Shown here: positions 1 through 8,433 of the stretch, piece after piece
How positions within the stretch are numbered: position 1 is the first letter of the stretch
How the letters are laid out: each line of letters opens with the position of its first letter
Assembly: GCF_007279655.1 (NCBI RefSeq)
Contig: NZ_QKWN01000010.1
Span: 124,001-188,000, forward strand
DNA from: Robertkochia solimangrovi
Lineage (GTDB): Bacteria > Bacteroidota > Bacteroidia > Flavobacteriales > Flavobacteriaceae
Direction: 5' to 3'
Length of the DNA: 64,000 bases
Notes under the pieces: generated by a model
The model's database searches: none
The model's input: the letters and a program-made list of their open reading frames with translations, nothing else
Told to the model about the DNA's origin: nothing
Made by a program: the position numbers and the translations under genes

Positions 1-164
1 TGGTTTAATTTTCGTGTTTTATGTATAATTTCATCAAGAGGATAAAACTGTATATATACACCTACTACCCGGGAACTCTCTAAAGTTCAGGGATAAAAAT
101 TTATAGGCAAATGTCCAAAATAGATTACCTTAATTGTCTTTAGGGTAAACTAAAAACTTTTACG

Positions 165-518
165 ATGAAAAAATTTCTATTACTCTTACATGAAGACCTC
201 GAGCAGATCAATGACTTGTCTCCAAAGGAAATGGAAGCACTGTTCCATGCTCATATGAATTGGGCCAACCAATTGGCTGAGTCAGGAAATCTGATATCCG
301 GTGATGGATTACATGAAAAAGGTAGACTGATCTCCGGCAAGGAAAGCATTGTAAAAGATGGACCTTATGTGGAATCAAAAGAAATGATTGGAGGGTATTA
401 TCTTATACAGGCTTCGGATTTAGAAGCTGCCACCGAGATCGCCATGACCTGTCCGTGCCACTTATGGGGTGGCACCACAGAAATCCGTCAAATTATGGAG
501 ATGGAAGAATATGAGTAA
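165..518 (+). CDS. YCII-related (DGPF) small protein
   Basis: This 117-residue protein has the size and fold signature of the YCII/DGPF family (PF03795). A DGPY tetrad sits near residue 65 where the family carries DGPF, followed by the conserved EMIGGYYLI segment. The biochemical role of the family is unsettled; some YciI-like members are dehalogenase or lactone-isomerase-like. Its stop codon overlaps the start of the sigma-factor gene by 8 bp, so the two are translationally coupled. DGPF genes are the known genomic partners of ECF42-type sigma factors, which supports both calls. A promoter must lie in the 164 bp upstream, but I could not pick a convincing -33/-7 pair. Confidence 0.85.
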   Translation: MKKFLLLLHEDLEQINDLSPKEMEALFHAHMNWANQLAESGNLISGDGLHEKGRLISGKESIVKDGPYVESKEMIGGYYLIQASDLEAATEIAMTCPCHLWGGTTEIRQIMEMEEYE

Positions 519-1722
519 AACTCCACATAATAATATCGAAACCAGTTATCGATCATATTATGGTAGGCTGTTCTCCGCACTTATCGGTCAATTTGGAATG
601 TCTGCTGAACCGGCCATTGAAGATGCGATCCAAAATGCATTTTTGAAGTCGTTAAAAAGCTGGAAACCTGAAAATATGCCTGATAATCCGGAGAACTGGC
701 TTTATATCGTTGCAAAAAACGATCTGATAAATCAATTTAGAAGGCAAAATTCCTGTGACCTGCCTGAAACAATAACCCGTAGTGATCAACAGAATTCTGC
801 AAAAACAGATCTACGTCTTCACACTCTTTTACTTTTAGCATCCTCCAAAATGATTTCAACACAATCCAAAGTATTGTATAGCCTCAAGAATATCTTCGGG
901 TTAAGTATACGTGAGATCAGTGAAAGTACATTGCTAAAACAGGACGCCATCTATAAGAGTATTAAGAGATCCGGGGAAAGTTTACGGCAGGAATTCACAC
1001 ATCTCCAGATTGAAGAACATAACTTATCCTTTAAGCGACAGGCAATAACGACCGTTGAAGAGATGCTATATGCCGTATTCAATATCGGCTTTGATTCCTT
1101 CAATGAAAAAATAGATTCCTTTGTCAATGAAGATCTCTGTCTGGAATCGCTTTCACTTGCACGTTTGTTATCTCAGGAATTCGGCATTGATTCTACCAGC
1201 AACCTTTTGGCCTTATTATGCTTTCACCTCTCCAGAATTCCGGCCAAGACCGAAAATGGCAGTCTTATTACGTTCTTTAAACAGGATCGGACTAAATGGG
1301 ATACCCGACTCATTCATTTAGGAATCCACTATCTGAAACAGCCTGAGAAACAAGACAAATATTATATAGAGGCGCTTATTATCAGTAGTCATATGTCTAC
1401 GGAAACCTATGATACTGCTCATTGGAATTCGATCATAAAGCTCTATTCTCTTTTAATGGTTATGGATGACTCCCCGATTATAAAACTCAATCTGTGTTAC
1501 GCATTAAAGCAGGCAGATCGAAATGAGGAGGCTTTGGAATTACTGGCAGAGATTTCCAAGAAGTTGCCGGATGAACATTTATATTTAAGGCTGGTAAAAG
1601 CGGAACTTCTTAAAGAATTCGATAAGCCTGAATCCGAACAGATCATGAATTCCCTCATCAATAACCTGTCCCATTCCCTGAGAAAGAATTTCCTTATTAA
1701 CCATAATTTTATCGATGCCTGA
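511..1722 (+). CDS. ECF sigma factor of the SigJ/ECF42 type with TPR-like C-terminal extension
   Basis: The first about 180 residues contain the sigma-2 region (a helix ending in WLYIVAKNDLINQFRR) and a sigma-4 helix-turn-helix (SIREISEST...AIYKSIKRS). The remaining about 220 residues are an alpha-helical extension like the DUF6596/TPR region of ECF42 factors, including LYAVFNIGFDS, which corresponds to the family's LYLLFNEGY motif. I chose the ATG at 511 (403 residues) over an upstream in-frame ATG at 469, because 511 gives the usual short overlap with the DGPF gene. No anti-sigma factor is encoded nearby. In ECF42 the extension itself is thought to control activity. The normal target is the neighbouring DGPF gene, so an autoregulatory two-gene unit is inferred. 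Confidence 0.87.
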   Translation: MSKTPHNNIETSYRSYYGRLFSALIGQFGMSAEPAIEDAIQNAFLKSLKSWKPENMPDNPENWLYIVAKNDLINQFRRQNSCDLPETITRSDQQNSAKTDLRLHTLLLLASSKMISTQSKVLYSLKNIFGLSIREISESTLLKQDAIYKSIKRSGESLRQEFTHLQIEEHNLSFKRQAITTVEEMLYAVFNIGFDSFNEKIDSFVNEDLCLESLSLARLLSQEFGIDSTSNLLALLCFHLSRIPAKTENGSLITFFKQDRTKWDTRLIHLGIHYLKQPEKQDKYYIEALIISSHMSTETYDTAHWNSIIKLYSLLMVMDDSPIIKLNLCYALKQADRNEEALELLAEISKKLPDEHLYLRLVKAELLKEFDKPESEQIMNSLINNLSHSLRKNFLINHNFIDA

Positions 1723-1840
1723 ACAGGAACCGGCGGTAATGAAATACATACTGAGTATCCTTATCTGTTTCAGTTTTGTAATTTAATTTCGAAATTAGCA
1801 CCGATCCACTTGGGTCAATAGCCTGAATGTTTCCCAAAAT

Positions 1841-2584
1841 ATGACCAATCAACTTAATTTTCATAAGGATTTCAGTTGGTTTATCGGAAAGTTCGATTCC
1901 AATACCATGCATCGCCATTATGCGATTCAATTGAGCATTCCCATAAAAAGTGATCTCATCTTAAATACAAAAGAGGGTCAAATATCGACCAATGTTCCGA
2001 TTTTGATCAAATCAAATGTTCCCCATCAAATTCTTTCCGTAAAAGAACATTTCCTTCTTTTGGTCAACCCGATATCTTCCATTGGTCATTATTGGAATGG
2101 ACAGACAACCGAGCCTATTCAACCATTGAAGGAGGCTCAGGTCATACAACTTGCCGAGATCGTTAACGATGTTTCTATGACAGACCTTACAAAGACTGAG
2201 AGGATACTTGACACGTTAAGCTCCTGTCAAAGCTATTGTGATGAGCAGTTAAATCAGGGTGATAACCGTGTCGATAAGGCATTTCGCTTTCTTGAGCAAA
2301 ATTATGAACGAGTAGTGCCCGTAGCAGAGATCGCAGCCCATTGTAATTTATCGGTCGGAAGATTTCTTCATCTATTCAAGGATGAAACTGGAATCACCTA
2401 TCGCAGAGCACAACTTTGGCTCAGGATACTTAAAGGGATTCCTCTGACCGGTAAATATACCTTAACAGAGATTGCTCATCTAACGGGTTTCTCTGATAGT
2501 GCACATTTTAGCAGAACCTTCAGGGAAAACTTTGGCTTTAGTCCGAAAGAAATATATAAGATCAGCCGGTTTATTCAAGTTTAA
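1841..2584 (+). CDS. AraC-family transcriptional regulator
   Basis: This 247-residue protein has a C-terminal AraC double helix-turn-helix. The first helix pair is around VAEIAAHCNLSVGRFLHLFK (residues about 165-185). The second is around LTEIAHLTGFSDSAHFSRTF, followed by the signature FGFSPKEIYK. The N-terminal half is a short cupin-like sensor region with no motif I can tie to a ligand. It sits 118 bp after the sigma-factor gene and 45 bp before the transglutaminase-like gene, all on the same strand, so its target may be either neighbour. Family assignment is secure; the inducer is unknown. Confidence 0.88.
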   Translation: MTNQLNFHKDFSWFIGKFDSNTMHRHYAIQLSIPIKSDLILNTKEGQISTNVPILIKSNVPHQILSVKEHFLLLVNPISSIGHYWNGQTTEPIQPLKEAQVIQLAEIVNDVSMTDLTKTERILDTLSSCQSYCDEQLNQGDNRVDKAFRFLEQNYERVVPVAEIAAHCNLSVGRFLHLFKDETGITYRRAQLWLRILKGIPLTGKYTLTEIAHLTGFSDSAHFSRTFRENFGFSPKEIYKISRFIQV

Positions 2585-2629
2585 TAATTTCATTATCGGG
2601 AATTTTGTGCTTCATAACCCGAACAAAAT

Positions 2630-3358
2630 ATGAAAGTAGCTGAAATCCTTCCCCCAAAAACAGAGGAATATCTCAAAGAAACCAGGATTCTGAACTATAC
2701 TCATCCTAGTATACAATTACTCATCAAAGAACAAGGCTGGGATAGCCTGATGCCAGAACAAAAAATTAAAGGCATCTACGAGTTCGTCAGAGATGATATT
2801 AAATTTGGTTATAATGAGGATGATCGTCTATCTGCCTCAGAAATTCTCCAGGATGGCTATGGTCAATGCAATACCAAAGCCACGTTGTTTATGGCACTGC
2901 TTCGGGCATTAGGAATACCCAATAGAATTCACGGATTCACCATAAAGAAAGCTCTACAGAAAGGAGCCATAACCGGCTTGTGGTACCTCCTTTCTCCAGA
3001 TCACATACTACACAGCTGGGTAGAGGTGTATCTGGATAAGGAATGGTTTGAATTGGAAGGATTGATCCTCGACAAACCTTATCTGAAAGCATTACAAAAT
3101 AAATTCCCGGAATGTAAAACTGAATTTTGCGGATATGGAGCCTTCACGGATAATTTACGGGATCCTGAGATTGAATGGAACAGAAATAATACCTATATTC
3201 AAAAGAAGGGTATCGATGAGGATTTCGGACTCTTTGATACTCCGGATGAGTTCTATACATTACACCAGCAAAATATCAGTTTGTTTAAGCGATGGCTTTT
3301 TAAAAACTATGTCCGACACCTCATGAATAGAAATGTGAATGCGATCCGAGAGAAATAG
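2630..3358 (+). CDS. Transglutaminase-like cysteine protein
   Basis: This 242-residue protein carries a transglutaminase-like papain fold (PF01841). The nucleophile Cys lies in GQCNTKATLFMALLRALGIP (residues about 83-102) and the catalytic His in HSWVEVYL. The third position, usually Asp, falls in WFELEGLILD, where a Glu or the later Asp must serve. There is no signal peptide, so it is probably cytoplasmic. Bacterial members are often proteases or peptide amidases rather than cross-linking enzymes. It follows the AraC gene by 45 bp and may be controlled by it. The exact substrate cannot be read from the sequence. Confidence 0.8.
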   Translation: MKVAEILPPKTEEYLKETRILNYTHPSIQLLIKEQGWDSLMPEQKIKGIYEFVRDDIKFGYNEDDRLSASEILQDGYGQCNTKATLFMALLRALGIPNRIHGFTIKKALQKGAITGLWYLLSPDHILHSWVEVYLDKEWFELEGLILDKPYLKALQNKFPECKTEFCGYGAFTDNLRDPEIEWNRNNTYIQKKGIDEDFGLFDTPDEFYTLHQQNISLFKRWLFKNYVRHLMNRNVNAIREK

Positions 3359-3386
3359 CGAATTAATCAATAGCATTTAATACAAT

Positions 3387-3773
3387 TTAAATAAGGGTAC
3401 AATCCCCACAAACTCCGGAAATAACCATATTAAACATTTTAGCCTGATAACCTTTCGGCAGGTCTATTTCAGGAGTACTTTTCAAGCACTCCACCTTTCC
3501 GCATTTCATACAGCGGAAGTGCACATGGTTATGGGTGTGCATTTCTTTTTTTTCACCACAGTTCTCACAAATGGCAAAATACTGCTTACCATCATCTCCG
3601 ATGATTCTGTGAACCATTCCGTCTTCACAAAATCGGTTCAGTACTCTGTAAATCGTGGCACGATCGATAGTGGTACCGAGTGTTGACTGTAACATATCGT
3701 GGCTCAATGCCCCTCCTGACGTTTTTAAAGCAGCAAGGATCTCCGATTTTGATTGTGTTTTCCTTCTTTTCAT
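3387..3773 (-). CDS. Fur-family metalloregulator
   Basis: The 128-residue protein has an N-terminal winged helix (ATIYRVLNRFCEDGMV, residues 39-54) and a C-terminal metal-binding part. The latter has CMKC (C88, C91) and CGDC (C122, C125), the structural zinc site of Fur/Zur/PerR proteins, a His-rich stretch HTHNHVH before it, and a further CENC pair at C69/C72. The frame stays open upstream to 3890, but that N-terminal part is uncharacteristic, so I place the start at the ATG at 3773. Which metal or signal it senses (Fe, Zn or peroxide) is not decided; the many Cys and His residues lean towards zinc. It is divergent from the flavoprotein gene, with two near-identical operator-like repeats between them. 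Confidence 0.85.
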   Translation of the reverse strand: MKRRKTQSKSEILAALKTSGGALSHDMLQSTLGTTIDRATIYRVLNRFCEDGMVHRIIGDDGKQYFAICENCGEKKEMHTHNHVHFRCMKCGKVECLKSTPEIDLPKGYQAKMFNMVISGVCGDCTLI

Positions 3774-3778
3774 TTTAA

Positions 3779-3793
3779 TGCGACTATGTTGCA
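3779..3793. promoter_or_regulatory. Candidate Fur-family operator, copy 1
   Basis: TGCGACTATGTTGCA is an inverted repeat (TGCRA-N5-TTGCA) 6 bp from the regulator's start codon. A second copy with the same TGCGAC-N3-GTTGC core lies 55 bp away. The 5-N5-5 layout resembles operators of Fur-superfamily proteins such as Nur. It overlaps the possible -33 region of the divergent flavoprotein promoter. Autoregulation is inferred. Confidence 0.55.
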
Positions 3794-3812
3794 ATAATAC
3801 AAAAAATATGAA

Positions 3813-3820
3813 TATGTTTG
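3813..3820 (+). promoter_or_regulatory. Candidate Bacteroidota -7 box for the flavoprotein gene
   Basis: TATGTTTG matches the Bacteroidota -7 consensus TAnnTTTG exactly. TTGC, a weak -33 match, ends 19 bp upstream at 3793. The predicted start site falls between the two operator copies, so both could block transcription of the gene starting at 3873. Confidence 0.4.
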
Positions 3821-3833
3821 TAATATGTTTTAA

Positions 3834-3848
3834 TGCGACATAGTTGCG
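3834..3848. promoter_or_regulatory. Candidate Fur-family operator, copy 2
   Basis: TGCGACATAGTTGCG shares the TAATGCGAC-N3-GTTGC core with the copy at 3779. The centre-to-centre distance is 55 bp, about five helical turns, so proteins bound at the two sites would face the same side of the DNA. It lies 24 bp before the flavoprotein start codon. Confidence 0.52.
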
Positions 3849-3872
3849 TTTATAATTTTTTAAATTTAATGT

Positions 3873-4781
3873 ATGACTGAAAATCAGCAATTTGAAGTAA
3901 TCATCATCGGCGGCAGTTATGCCGGACTTTCTGCAGCCATGTCGCTGGGACGATCGATGAGAAAGGTTTTAATACTCGATAATAACCTGCCATGTAACCG
4001 GCAGACTCCCTACTCCCATAACTTCATTACCCAGGATGGTATACCTCCGGCAAAAATCGCAGCACAAGCAAAAGAACAAGTCCTTCGATATCCCACCATT
4101 ACCTTTGTAAGCGATACGGCCATTTCAGGAACAAAGACGAATGGTAGTTTTTTGATAGCCACCCGATCCGGTAAGGAATACTATTCTGCCAAACTCATCT
4201 TTGCTACCGGAATCAAAGATCAGCTACCCGATATTCCCGGATTTGCAGATTGTTGGGGTATTTCCGTGATCCATTGCCCCTACTGTCATGGTTATGAATT
4301 CAAGGGTCAGCGTACCGGGATCTTTGCCGATGTAGCAAAGGCTTTTCATCTGGCTACACTGGTGAACAACCTAACTTCCGATCTGACCCTGATCATTCCA
4401 GAAGGCGCATCTATTGATACGGTTCAGGCGGAAAAACTAACGCGAAATGGTATAAAGATCCTTCAGAAAGAAATAAAGGCAGTCGTTCATGTCAACGGAC
4501 AGCTCTCGGAGATCGTCTTTATTGATGACCACAGGATACCCCTGGATGCGCTCTATGCAGCGATTCCATTTATACAAAGCTCAAAAATACCGGAGAACCT
4601 GGGTTGTGCACTCACTGAATCAGGACACCTTGATATCGATGAATTTCATCGAACTAATACAGATGGAATCTTCGCCTGTGGCGATAATACTTCCCCCATG
4701 CGATCTGTTGCCAATGCTGTATATTCCGGAAATTTCACAGGAGCGATCGTCAATAAATTACTTTCAGATGAATCTTTCTGA
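3873..4781 (+). CDS. Thioredoxin-reductase-like FAD oxidoreductase
   Basis: This 302-residue flavoprotein has an N-terminal FAD-binding GGSYAG motif, a redox-active CPYCHGYE motif (residues about 134-141) and the C-terminal FAD motif GIFACGDNT. This is the layout of low-molecular-weight thioredoxin reductases. The second Rossmann motif, normally GGGxSA for NADPH binding, is replaced by GIFADVAKAFH. The CxxCHGYE active site resembles GliT-type dithiol oxidases, so it could be an oxidase or use another donor rather than NADPH. It is divergent from the Fur-family gene and probably controlled by it, suggesting a role in metal or thiol stress. Confidence 0.8.
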   Translation: MTENQQFEVIIIGGSYAGLSAAMSLGRSMRKVLILDNNLPCNRQTPYSHNFITQDGIPPAKIAAQAKEQVLRYPTITFVSDTAISGTKTNGSFLIATRSGKEYYSAKLIFATGIKDQLPDIPGFADCWGISVIHCPYCHGYEFKGQRTGIFADVAKAFHLATLVNNLTSDLTLIIPEGASIDTVQAEKLTRNGIKILQKEIKAVVHVNGQLSEIVFIDDHRIPLDALYAAIPFIQSSKIPENLGCALTESGHLDIDEFHRTNTDGIFACGDNTSPMRSVANAVYSGNFTGAIVNKLLSDESF

Positions 4782-4933
4782 TTTCCCGTACTTTATCATA
4801 AATAATTTTTAGTTGCATTAAAATTCTATAGGTTTCCTCATTAAAAATCTTTTGGATGGAATTTCATAAGAAAATTTTCTATTTTAGATTTCAAATTCAT
4901 GCTTTAACATACTAACCATTAAATTTTTAGCCT

Positions 4934-5365
4934 ATGGGATTTCTCAAAGACTTTAAGGCCTTCCTGATGAAAGGCGACATCGTAAATCTGGCAACCGCTG
5001 TAATTATCGGTGGGGCATTTGGAAACATCGTAAAATCATTTACAAACGATATCCTGATGCCGCCCATAGGTATGCTTCTTAACGGTGTTGATTTCAAAGA
5101 CCTCAAACTTGTCCTGAAAGACGCCGTTCCTGAAAGTATCGTAGACGGTGTAACTGTTCCCGCTGCCGAGGCAGTAACCATTAACTATGGCAATTTCATA
5201 CAGATCACGCTGGACTTTATCATCATCGGATTCTGTATCTTCCTGGTTCTTAAAATGTATGAAAGAACTCAGAAAAAAGAAGACGCAGCTACTCCTCCTC
5301 CGGCTCCCTCGAACGAAGAAAAATTGCTTACTGAGATCAGAGATCTGCTCAAAAGCAAGGCCTGA
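4934..5365 (+). CDS. mscL: Large-conductance mechanosensitive channel MscL
   Basis: At 143 residues it matches the usual MscL length of about 136. The N-terminal amphipathic helix and TM1 are visible (GFLKDFKAFLMKGDIVNLAT then AVIIGGAFGNIVKSF), then a periplasmic loop, TM2 (FIQITLDFIIIGFCIFLVLK) and a charged cytoplasmic helix ending in EEKLLTEIRDLL. It is an inner-membrane homopentamer that opens under membrane tension during hypo-osmotic shock. It is monocistronic, with its own upstream gap of about 150 bp and a strong terminator 25 bp after the stop. Confidence 0.97.
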   Translation: MGFLKDFKAFLMKGDIVNLATAVIIGGAFGNIVKSFTNDILMPPIGMLLNGVDFKDLKLVLKDAVPESIVDGVTVPAAEAVTINYGNFIQITLDFIIIGFCIFLVLKMYERTQKKEDAATPPPAPSNEEKLLTEIRDLLKSKA

Positions 5366-5390
5366 TATCCTAAAATATTTCAATACTAAA

Positions 5391-5427
5391 AGCCAACTAC
5401 ATTACGATACGTAGTTGGCTTTTTTTA
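5391..5427 (+). terminator. Intrinsic terminator of mscL
   Basis: AGCCAACTAC and GTAGTTGGCT form a perfect 10-bp stem with a 10-nt loop, followed directly by a run of seven T. It is 25 bp downstream of the mscL stop. Confidence 0.9.
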
Positions 5428-5523
5428 TTTCTGTCCGTGGAAAATCCCTAAACATATAACTTTAGTAAGAAACAAGAATAAAAGCCGCCCCTAAGTTTTC
5501 ACACCTAAAGAACACTCTCAAAA

Positions 5524-5580
5524 CCTGAGCCAGCGAAGAACACTATCACCACAGGTCACTCTGGCAATTAAGGCTAAAGG
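5524..5580. repeat. Dispersed intergenic repeat, copy A
   Basis: The stretch starting CCTGAGCCAGCGAAGA and running through CACCACAGGTCACTCT to GCTAAAGG is nearly identical to 24349-24406, with about six substitutions in 57 bp. The flanking DNA (5581-5660) is also repeat-like, with ACGGCAGGAG matching the flank of copy B. It lies in the 280-bp gap between the mscL terminator and the convergent GH2 gene, which holds no gene. Confidence 0.75.
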
Positions 5581-5707
5581 CCCCGACACATGACGCCGCC
5601 AACGGCAGGAGCCTGCCTGCGGTATGCGGTATCGACATTCTGCTGTGCACCAGCAGTCCAGAAGATTTTAACCGGACACCAATATCTTATTTCGTTACTT
5701 TGTAGGG

Positions 5708-8125
5708 TCATTTCAATGCATTTATGATGACTTCCTGTGATTTTAAACCTTCTGTTCTCGCTTGTAACCTGATCGCTCCGGCCTCCGTTCCGGATCGAAC
5801 TATTACCATCGCCTTCCCATTCCAGGTTTTTCGGGAATGAGCCGCATACGGATCCGTATCCCTCAAATTCCCATTATCAACGGCAATAATCTCCCCCGGT
5901 CCATCTATCGTGAAGTTGATCTCATATTCCTGTTCCGGATTGATTCGTCCTTTACTGTCAATCATAGCTACACTTACAAAAACGAGGTCCTGTCCATTTG
6001 CAGCGAATGATTTACGGTCGGCATTCAATTGAATCTTCTTTACTTTTTTCGCTGTTTCCAAGGTAAAAGATTCCATTTCTTTACCCTCCTGATATGCCTT
6101 CGCAACGAGTCTGCCAGTCGTATAGATCACTTCAAATTCAGCTTTGAATTCTGTTGCTATCGATACTGATTTCTCACCGATCAATTTATTGTTCAGGTAT
6201 AATTTAACCTGAGGATATTTGGTATAAACCTCCACGTTCAGCGGTTTCCCTTCATACCCATTCCAATTCCATCGTTCCCAGGTCGGCCAAACCGCCCACA
6301 TGGTTTGTTTGATCGGTCCGGCTTCCGGATTAGGCTCCTTAACCGCCATATAAAGCTTCTCATCATTATTCCATAGCATACTTCGATAATGTGAGATCGG
6401 TTTCCGCCACCCGAGAAGATCGATGTCTCCACAATAGGCTCCATGCCATGGGAAAAGATCTGTCTCCCAGTGTTCTCCATCGGGCTCTCCCGGATAATAA
6501 TAACGACCGATTCCGGATTCTCCCAGATAATCCATGGCAGTCCATACAAAATCTCCGATGATATAAGAATGTTTTTGAGTCATATCCCAACAAAAAAATG
6601 CATCCTTTGGATAAGATTCGGTTTGCATGATTACCCGCTCAGGAACCCGTTGATGATCGGCCTCGGCATGATGTAGCTGATAATTATAACCTCCCACATC
6701 ATGAACGGCGAACAACGGATCAAAGATCTCCCAGTCATTGTCCCAGGTAGTCATAGCCGAGGTCACAGGACGTGTGGTGTCCAGTTCCAGTATCGCTTCT
6801 TTTAAAAGCCGCGCAGTCACCACCGCTTCCGGGTCTTTACGTTCTATGATCTCATTACCAATACTCCAGAAAACAATGGAAGGATGATTTCTGTCTCTGG
6901 TTACCATTGACTGTATATCTCTTTTATACCAATGGTCAAAATACAGGGAATAATCATAAGGATTCTTTTGCGTACGCCAGCCATCAAAGGACTCATCGAT
7001 GACGAGTAACCCAATACTGTCACAGGCTGCCAAAAATGCCTCGGAGGGAGGATTATGTGAAGTCCTCACCGCATTAAATCCGGCTTCTTTAAGAATTTTT
7101 ACCTTTCTTACTTCTGCCCAGTCAAACGCTGCAGCACCAAGGGCACCATTATCATGATGTACATTCCCTCCATTGATCAGAACTGCGGTATCATTTAGCA
7201 GGAATCCTTTCGAAGCACTGTATTCGATCGAACGAATCCCAAAGGTCACTTTGGCTTCATCAAGTATTGAACCGTCCTTTTTAAGAGAAATAGTTGCCAG
7301 ATATAATTGAGGTGATTCCGGAGACCAGAGTTCCGGATCTGTTACGTCGGCTTTAAAGGTCAGGGTTTCGTCTTCACCCTTTTCGAGCATAACCTTCTTG
7401 TCTCCGGATGAAATCAGATTACCTCCCTTAGAGATCGTATAGTTTAATGTGAAATTTTCAGTATTAATAGATTCGTTAATGATTTTGCTTCTCATCTGAA
7501 CCACTGCAGCGGCTTTAGAGACTTCCGGAGTCGTGATAAAAATGCCTTCATGAATAAAATGTAAAGGATTTGATACCGTGATCCAGACATGACGATAGAT
7601 TCCGGATCCGCTGAACCAACGGGAATTAATTTCCTCACTGTTATCTACCTTTACCGAAAGCACATTCTGTTCTCCATATTTCAAATAAGGCGTAAGATCA
7701 TAAGAGAAGGGTGTATATCCGTATGGATGAATCCCCAGGGACCTTCCATTGATAAAAACCTCGGCATTCATATATACGCCTCCAAATTGAATGGAGACCT
7801 TTTTACCTTTCAGATTTTCAGAAACATTAAATTCTTTACGATACCAACCCATACCATTCTTAAAATACCCCCCGGCTCCTGCTGAAGGATTTGAGGCTTC
7901 GATCGGGAATTGCACACTCCAGTCATGTGGAAGTATGATATCCTGCCATTGTTCATCTTCAAAATCATAATTTCTGGCATCCGGATGATCCCCTGGTGAA
8001 AATTTCCAGTCATGGTCGAATAATTGTTTTCTCTGTTCTGTGATCTCCGGTGATTGAGCATTGATCATTCCCGTACATAAAATGGCGATTAGAAGACCAA
8101 CACGTTTCACTTGATGTAGTTTCAT
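5708..8125 (-). CDS. GH2 beta-galactosidase-like glycosidase (orphan)
   Basis: The 805-residue protein begins with a signal peptide (KRVGLLIAILCTGMINA, then QS), so it is exported to the periplasm or outer membrane. It has the GH2 order: sugar-binding jelly roll (residues about 30-190), immunoglobulin-like domain, then a TIM barrel with HNPPSE, RDRNHPS and WSIGNE, giving acid/base E425. The nucleophile is E503 in MQTES. The C-terminal part is DUF4982-like plus an Ig-like domain. I chose the start at 8125 because it places the signal peptide at the N-terminus; the frame is open to 8170. It is a paralogue of the GH2 at 55757 but stands alone without SusC/D. Specificity could be beta-galactosidase, beta-glucuronidase or other. 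Confidence 0.9.
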   Translation of the reverse strand: MKLHQVKRVGLLIAILCTGMINAQSPEITEQRKQLFDHDWKFSPGDHPDARNYDFEDEQWQDIILPHDWSVQFPIEASNPSAGAGGYFKNGMGWYRKEFNVSENLKGKKVSIQFGGVYMNAEVFINGRSLGIHPYGYTPFSYDLTPYLKYGEQNVLSVKVDNSEEINSRWFSGSGIYRHVWITVSNPLHFIHEGIFITTPEVSKAAAVVQMRSKIINESINTENFTLNYTISKGGNLISSGDKKVMLEKGEDETLTFKADVTDPELWSPESPQLYLATISLKKDGSILDEAKVTFGIRSIEYSASKGFLLNDTAVLINGGNVHHDNGALGAAAFDWAEVRKVKILKEAGFNAVRTSHNPPSEAFLAACDSIGLLVIDESFDGWRTQKNPYDYSLYFDHWYKRDIQSMVTRDRNHPSIVFWSIGNEIIERKDPEAVVTARLLKEAILELDTTRPVTSAMTTWDNDWEIFDPLFAVHDVGGYNYQLHHAEADHQRVPERVIMQTESYPKDAFFCWDMTQKHSYIIGDFVWTAMDYLGESGIGRYYYPGEPDGEHWETDLFPWHGAYCGDIDLLGWRKPISHYRSMLWNNDEKLYMAVKEPNPEAGPIKQTMWAVWPTWERWNWNGYEGKPLNVEVYTKYPQVKLYLNNKLIGEKSVSIATEFKAEFEVIYTTGRLVAKAYQEGKEMESFTLETAKKVKKIQLNADRKSFAANGQDLVFVSVAMIDSKGRINPEQEYEINFTIDGPGEIIAVDNGNLRDTDPYAAHSRKTWNGKAMVIVRSGTEAGAIRLQARTEGLKSQEVIINALK

Positions 8126-8433
8126 TATTTTAAGTTTGATGTAGTATTCCACCTTCCTTGCAAGTTTCAAATTTATTCCCTGAAAGACAGTGAAGAAGTT
8201 AATTTATATCCAAATATATCACTCATAAAATTAAAAATGTAAAAAATACACTTATAATTTTTAAAGGGTTAAATGGGTTGGATTTTACAAACTGTTTGAG
8301 TCTTTCTCCAACCCGTTGCTCAAAATTAGGGTATCTTAAATGTTCATTTAACCACCAAAAACCTGAAAATCCATACTTATAGTAGGTGAAAAAAATTCAG
8401 GTATAGCTTCGGTTATCGTAATATTACAACCTT
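8126..8433. promoter_or_regulatory. Divergent intergenic region between GH2 and LytTR genes
   Basis: This 308-bp AT-rich gap must hold promoters for both flanking genes. GGGTTGG (8275-8281) and CCAACCC (8308-8314) form a 7-bp inverted repeat. GTT cores at 8294 and 8315, in ACTGTTTGA and CCCGTTGCT, are 21 bp apart, the spacing of LytTR half-sites. Each half-site has two mismatches to the consensus, so this is only a weak candidate for autoregulation. Confidence 0.35.

Noticed and set aside
1709-1930. 73-codon minus-strand frame over the sigma/AraC junction
   Set aside because: It overlaps the AraC start region and the sigma-factor end on the opposite strand and has no recognisable motif; most simply a chance antisense frame.
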